A DNA stretch of 64,000 bases from assembly GCF_001556105.1 (NCBI RefSeq), contig NZ_LSIF01000018.1:1-64000 (forward strand), given 5' to 3'. This document shows, piece by piece, positions 61,816-64,000 of the stretch. This DNA is from Pseudoxanthomonas mexicana (GTDB lineage: Bacteria > Pseudomonadota > Gammaproteobacteria > Xanthomonadales > Xanthomonadaceae). The translations under genes were made by a program, and so were the position numbers. The notes beneath the pieces are model-generated. The model made no database searches. It worked only from the letters and a program-made list of their open reading frames with translations, and had not been told where the DNA came from. The first letter of the stretch is position 1. Every line of letters begins with the position of its first letter.

Positions 61816-63489
61816 ATGATGCCTCGCCTGTTCCGCTCGCCCACGTTCCTTGGCCTGCTGGCCGCCAGCGTGCTGCTCGCTGCGTGCCGACCCGCCGATG
61901 ACGCGGCGAAGCAGGGCGGGGCGGCCAGCGACGGCACGCCCCGCGTGGGCGAAGCCCCCATTCCCCAGATCGTCAGCAAGGAGGGCCGGCACGCGTTGAT
62001 GGTCGACGGCGCACCCTTCCTGATCCTCGGTGCGCAGGTCAACAATTCCAGCAACTGGCCGCAGGCGCTGGACGATGTGTGGCCGGCCATCGACGTGGTC
62101 AAGCCGAACACGGTGATGGTGCCGGTGGCGTGGGAGCAGGTCGAGGCGAAGGAGGGGACGTTCGACTTCTCCTTCGTCGACGAACTGCTCACGCAGGCGC
62201 GCGGGAAGGACGTGCGACTGATCCTGCTGTGGTTCGCGACCTGGAAGAACAACGGGCCGAACTACGCGCCGGCGTGGGTGAAGCTGGACAACGCGCGCTT
62301 CCCGCGCGTGATCACCGCCGACGGCCGCACGCTGAACTCGCTGTCGCCGCACGCGCAAGCCACGCTGGAGGCGGACCGCAAGGCCTTCGTCGCGCTGATG
62401 ACGCATCTGAAGGCGGCGGATCCGCAGCGCACCGTCATCATGGTGCAGCCGCAGAACGAACCCGGCACCTACGGCAGCGTGCGCGATTTCTCGCCGCTGG
62501 CGCAGCAGGTGTTCGAGGGTCCCGTGCCCGAGGCCCTGCTGAAGAAGCTGGGCAAGTCGCCGGGTACATGGCGCGAGGCGTTCGGCGCCGATGCCGACGA
62601 GTTCTTCCACGCCTGGCATATCGCGCACTACATCGACCAGGTCGCGGAAGCGGGCAAGGCCGTCTACCCGCTGCCGATGCTGGTCAACGCCGCGTTGCGC
62701 GGCCCATTCAACCCGGGCCAGCCGGGGCAGTACGCCAGCGGCGGGCCCACCGACAACGTGCTGGACGTCTACAAGGCCGCCGCGCCGCACATCGACCTGC
62801 TGGCGCCCGACATCTACATGCCGGAGTACACACACTACACCACGGTGCTGGACCGCTATTCGCGCCCCGACAACCCGCTGTTCGTCGCCGAGACCGGCAA
62901 CCGCGAGGAGTATCCGCGCTACTTCTTCTCCGCGCTGGGCGAGCAGGCGATCGGCTGGTCGCCGTTCGGCATCGACTACTCGCGCTATTCCAACTGGCCG
63001 CTCGGTGCCAGGCACCTGGACGAGAAGGCGCTGGCGTCGTTCGCGCTGAACTACGCCATCGTGCGGCCGGCGGCGCGCGTCATCGCGCAGGCCAGCTTCG
63101 AGGGCAAGGTGCGCGGCACCGCCGAGCAGCCCAGCCAGGCCGTGCAGACGGTGAAGATCGACGACCGCTGGAACATGGTGGTGACCTACGGCGTGCCGCA
63201 GTTCTGGTTCCAGGGCGAGCCGCCGGGCAATCCCGAGCCCATCGGCCGCGCGCTGGTGGTGCAGCTCGGGGCGGACGAGTTCCTGGTCGCGGGCGCGCAT
63301 GCGCGCATCAACATCGATGCGGCGGACCCGGCCGTTGCCGCGCGGCAGATCTACGAGGTCGTCGACGAAGGCACCTACGTCGATGGCAAGTGGGTATTCC
63401 GTCGCCGCTGGAACGGCGACCAGACCGATTACGGCCTCAATTTCTCCAGCGTCCCGCAACTGCTGCGGGTGAAGCTGGCGACCTACTGA
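61816..63489 (+). CDS. GH35 beta-galactosidase with DUF5597 domain, lipoprotein
   Basis: 557 residues. A lipoprotein signal with lipobox (LLAASVLLAAC) comes first, then a TIM barrel with acid/base Glu in QPQNEPGTYG and nucleophile Glu in FVAETGNREEY. The C-terminal beta domain is DUF5597-like. It likely removes beta-galactose from xyloglucan side chains in the periplasm, giving galactose for the dgo operon. The start is ATG 61816 with GGAG 8 bases upstream. Confidence 0.9.
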   Translation: MMPRLFRSPTFLGLLAASVLLAACRPADDAAKQGGAASDGTPRVGEAPIPQIVSKEGRHALMVDGAPFLILGAQVNNSSNWPQALDDVWPAIDVVKPNTVMVPVAWEQVEAKEGTFDFSFVDELLTQARGKDVRLILLWFATWKNNGPNYAPAWVKLDNARFPRVITADGRTLNSLSPHAQATLEADRKAFVALMTHLKAADPQRTVIMVQPQNEPGTYGSVRDFSPLAQQVFEGPVPEALLKKLGKSPGTWREAFGADADEFFHAWHIAHYIDQVAEAGKAVYPLPMLVNAALRGPFNPGQPGQYASGGPTDNVLDVYKAAAPHIDLLAPDIYMPEYTHYTTVLDRYSRPDNPLFVAETGNREEYPRYFFSALGEQAIGWSPFGIDYSRYSNWPLGARHLDEKALASFALNYAIVRPAARVIAQASFEGKVRGTAEQPSQAVQTVKIDDRWNMVVTYGVPQFWFQGEPPGNPEPIGRALVVQLGADEFLVAGAHARINIDAADPAVAARQIYEVVDEGTYVDGKWVFRRRWNGDQTDYGLNFSSVPQLLRVKLATY

Positions 63490-63538
63490 TCGATCAATGC
63501 AACGGGATGCCGCGGCGCATCCCCATGAGGAGCAAGCG

Positions 63539-64000
63539 ATGGGTTATCTGAAGACGTTGACGGTGCCGCTGCTGGCCCTGGCCGCAGCGGGCGCCAACGC
63601 CGCAGGCAATGGGGCGGTCGAGAAGACCGCGCACGGCGTGATCGTGCGCCCGACCGAGGCGGCCGCGGCAGACGTCAAGGTCGAAGCGGTCGCACCGGGC
63701 ATCCTGCGCGTGATGGCCGATCCCGATGGCGACTTCGCGCGCACGCCCAGCCTGATGCGCGCAAAGACCGGCGCGCCGCCAGCGGTGAAGGTGGGCGAAT
63801 CCGGCGGGCGGGTATCGATCAGCACGCAAGGCATCTCGGCGACGGTCGATGCCCGCACGGGCCAGGTCAGCTTCTTCGATGCCGCCGGCAAGCCGCTGCT
63901 CGCCGAGCGCGCACGCACCTTCACCCCGACGACGGTCGAAGGCAAGCCGTACTACAGCATCCGCCAGCGCTTCGATTCGAAGGACGACGAGGCCTTCTAC
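63539..64000 (+). CDS. GH31 alpha-xylosidase, 3' partial at the window end
   Basis: 154 residues of the N-terminal part: a signal peptide (LTVPLLALAAAGANA), then GAVEKTAHGVIVRPTEAAAA and VEAVAPGILRVMADPDGDF, the beta-sandwich that precedes the GH31 barrel in alpha-xylosidases of the XylS type. AGGAG precedes the ATG. The catalytic domain lies beyond the window, so xylosidase over glucosidase activity is inferred from the locus. Confidence 0.8.
   Translation, partial: MGYLKTLTVPLLALAAAGANAAGNGAVEKTAHGVIVRPTEAAAADVKVEAVAPGILRVMADPDGDFARTPSLMRAKTGAPPAVKVGESGGRVSISTQGISATVDARTGQVSFFDAAGKPLLAERARTFTPTTVEGKPYYSIRQRFDSKDDEAFY

Noticed and set aside
1..64000. CRISPR array or rRNA operon
   Set aside because: No regularly spaced direct repeats of CRISPR type and no rRNA sequence were seen anywhere in the window.

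Overview
The window comes from a high-GC gammaproteobacterium of the Xanthomonadaceae, perhaps Pseudoxanthomonas-like. The evidence is the Xanthomonas-type TonB receptor and glycan locus, the REP-like palindrome, and the ccoNOQP-x-ccoGHIS layout. Two kinds of DNA are present. Bases 1 to about 15,393 have visibly lower GC and are a mobile defence island. From 15,394 on the DNA is the high-GC chromosomal backbone.

Island (1-15.39 kb). The left part carries the end of a recombinase module: a 5'-partial tyrosine recombinase with a C-terminal Cys4 cluster, overlapped by a small HTH/coiled-coil protein. This layout recalls Tn554 TnpB-TnpC and the gamma-mobile-trio elements. Next come a complete dinB (DNA polymerase IV) behind a HEPN-motif gene, a small membrane protein, and a 1334-residue STAND NTPase with a predicted N-terminal nuclease domain (Avs-like). 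These are followed by a translationally coupled pair made of a nitrilase-fold protein with an intact E-K-C triad and a Rad50/SMC-like ATPase with a zinc hook. At the right edge a divergent pair (120-aa-class protein and XRE regulator) flanks an AT-rich operator. The right edge falls exactly inside the chromosomal dinB, which has lost its first codons, including the first catalytic aspartate. The island therefore interrupts dinB and carries a divergent full-length dinB of its own.

Backbone, 15.4-25.2 kb. Truncated dinB, a DUF2218 gene, btuB with a cobalamin riboswitch, a TfoX C-terminal-domain protein and free-Met-R-sulfoxide reductase, a TMEM175-like channel, bioD, a phasin, queD, an RhlE-type helicase, and an FNR-type regulator with four N-terminal cysteines. 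A 24-bp perfect inverted repeat follows the fnr gene.

Respiratory supercluster, 25.2-40.7 kb. Leftward: ccoN-O-Q-P, a small membrane gene, ccoG-H-I-S, a SafE-like gene, then cydD-cydC. Rightward: cydA-B-X. A perfect FNR box lies between the divergent ccoN and cydA. Both high-affinity terminal oxidases, their assembly factors and the probable oxygen sensor are thus together.

Rieske locus, 40.8-45.2 kb. A Rieske oxygenase, an APC permease and an Old-Yellow-Enzyme/TMADH-type flavoprotein overlap one another and probably import and demethylate an N-methylated amino compound.

Xyloglucan locus, 45.2-64 kb. A leftward seven-gene operon encodes a sugar dehydrogenase, KDPGal aldolase, galactonate dehydratase, lactonase, KDGal kinase and two GH43 enzymes. 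A XylR-type regulator follows. Rightward lie a TonB-dependent receptor, GH74 xyloglucanase, CE20-like acetylesterase, GH35 beta-galactosidase and the start of a GH31 alpha-xylosidase. Two 87-bp near-identical blocks, inverted around xylR, lie upstream of the two operons and probably co-regulate galactose catabolism with xyloglucan uptake.
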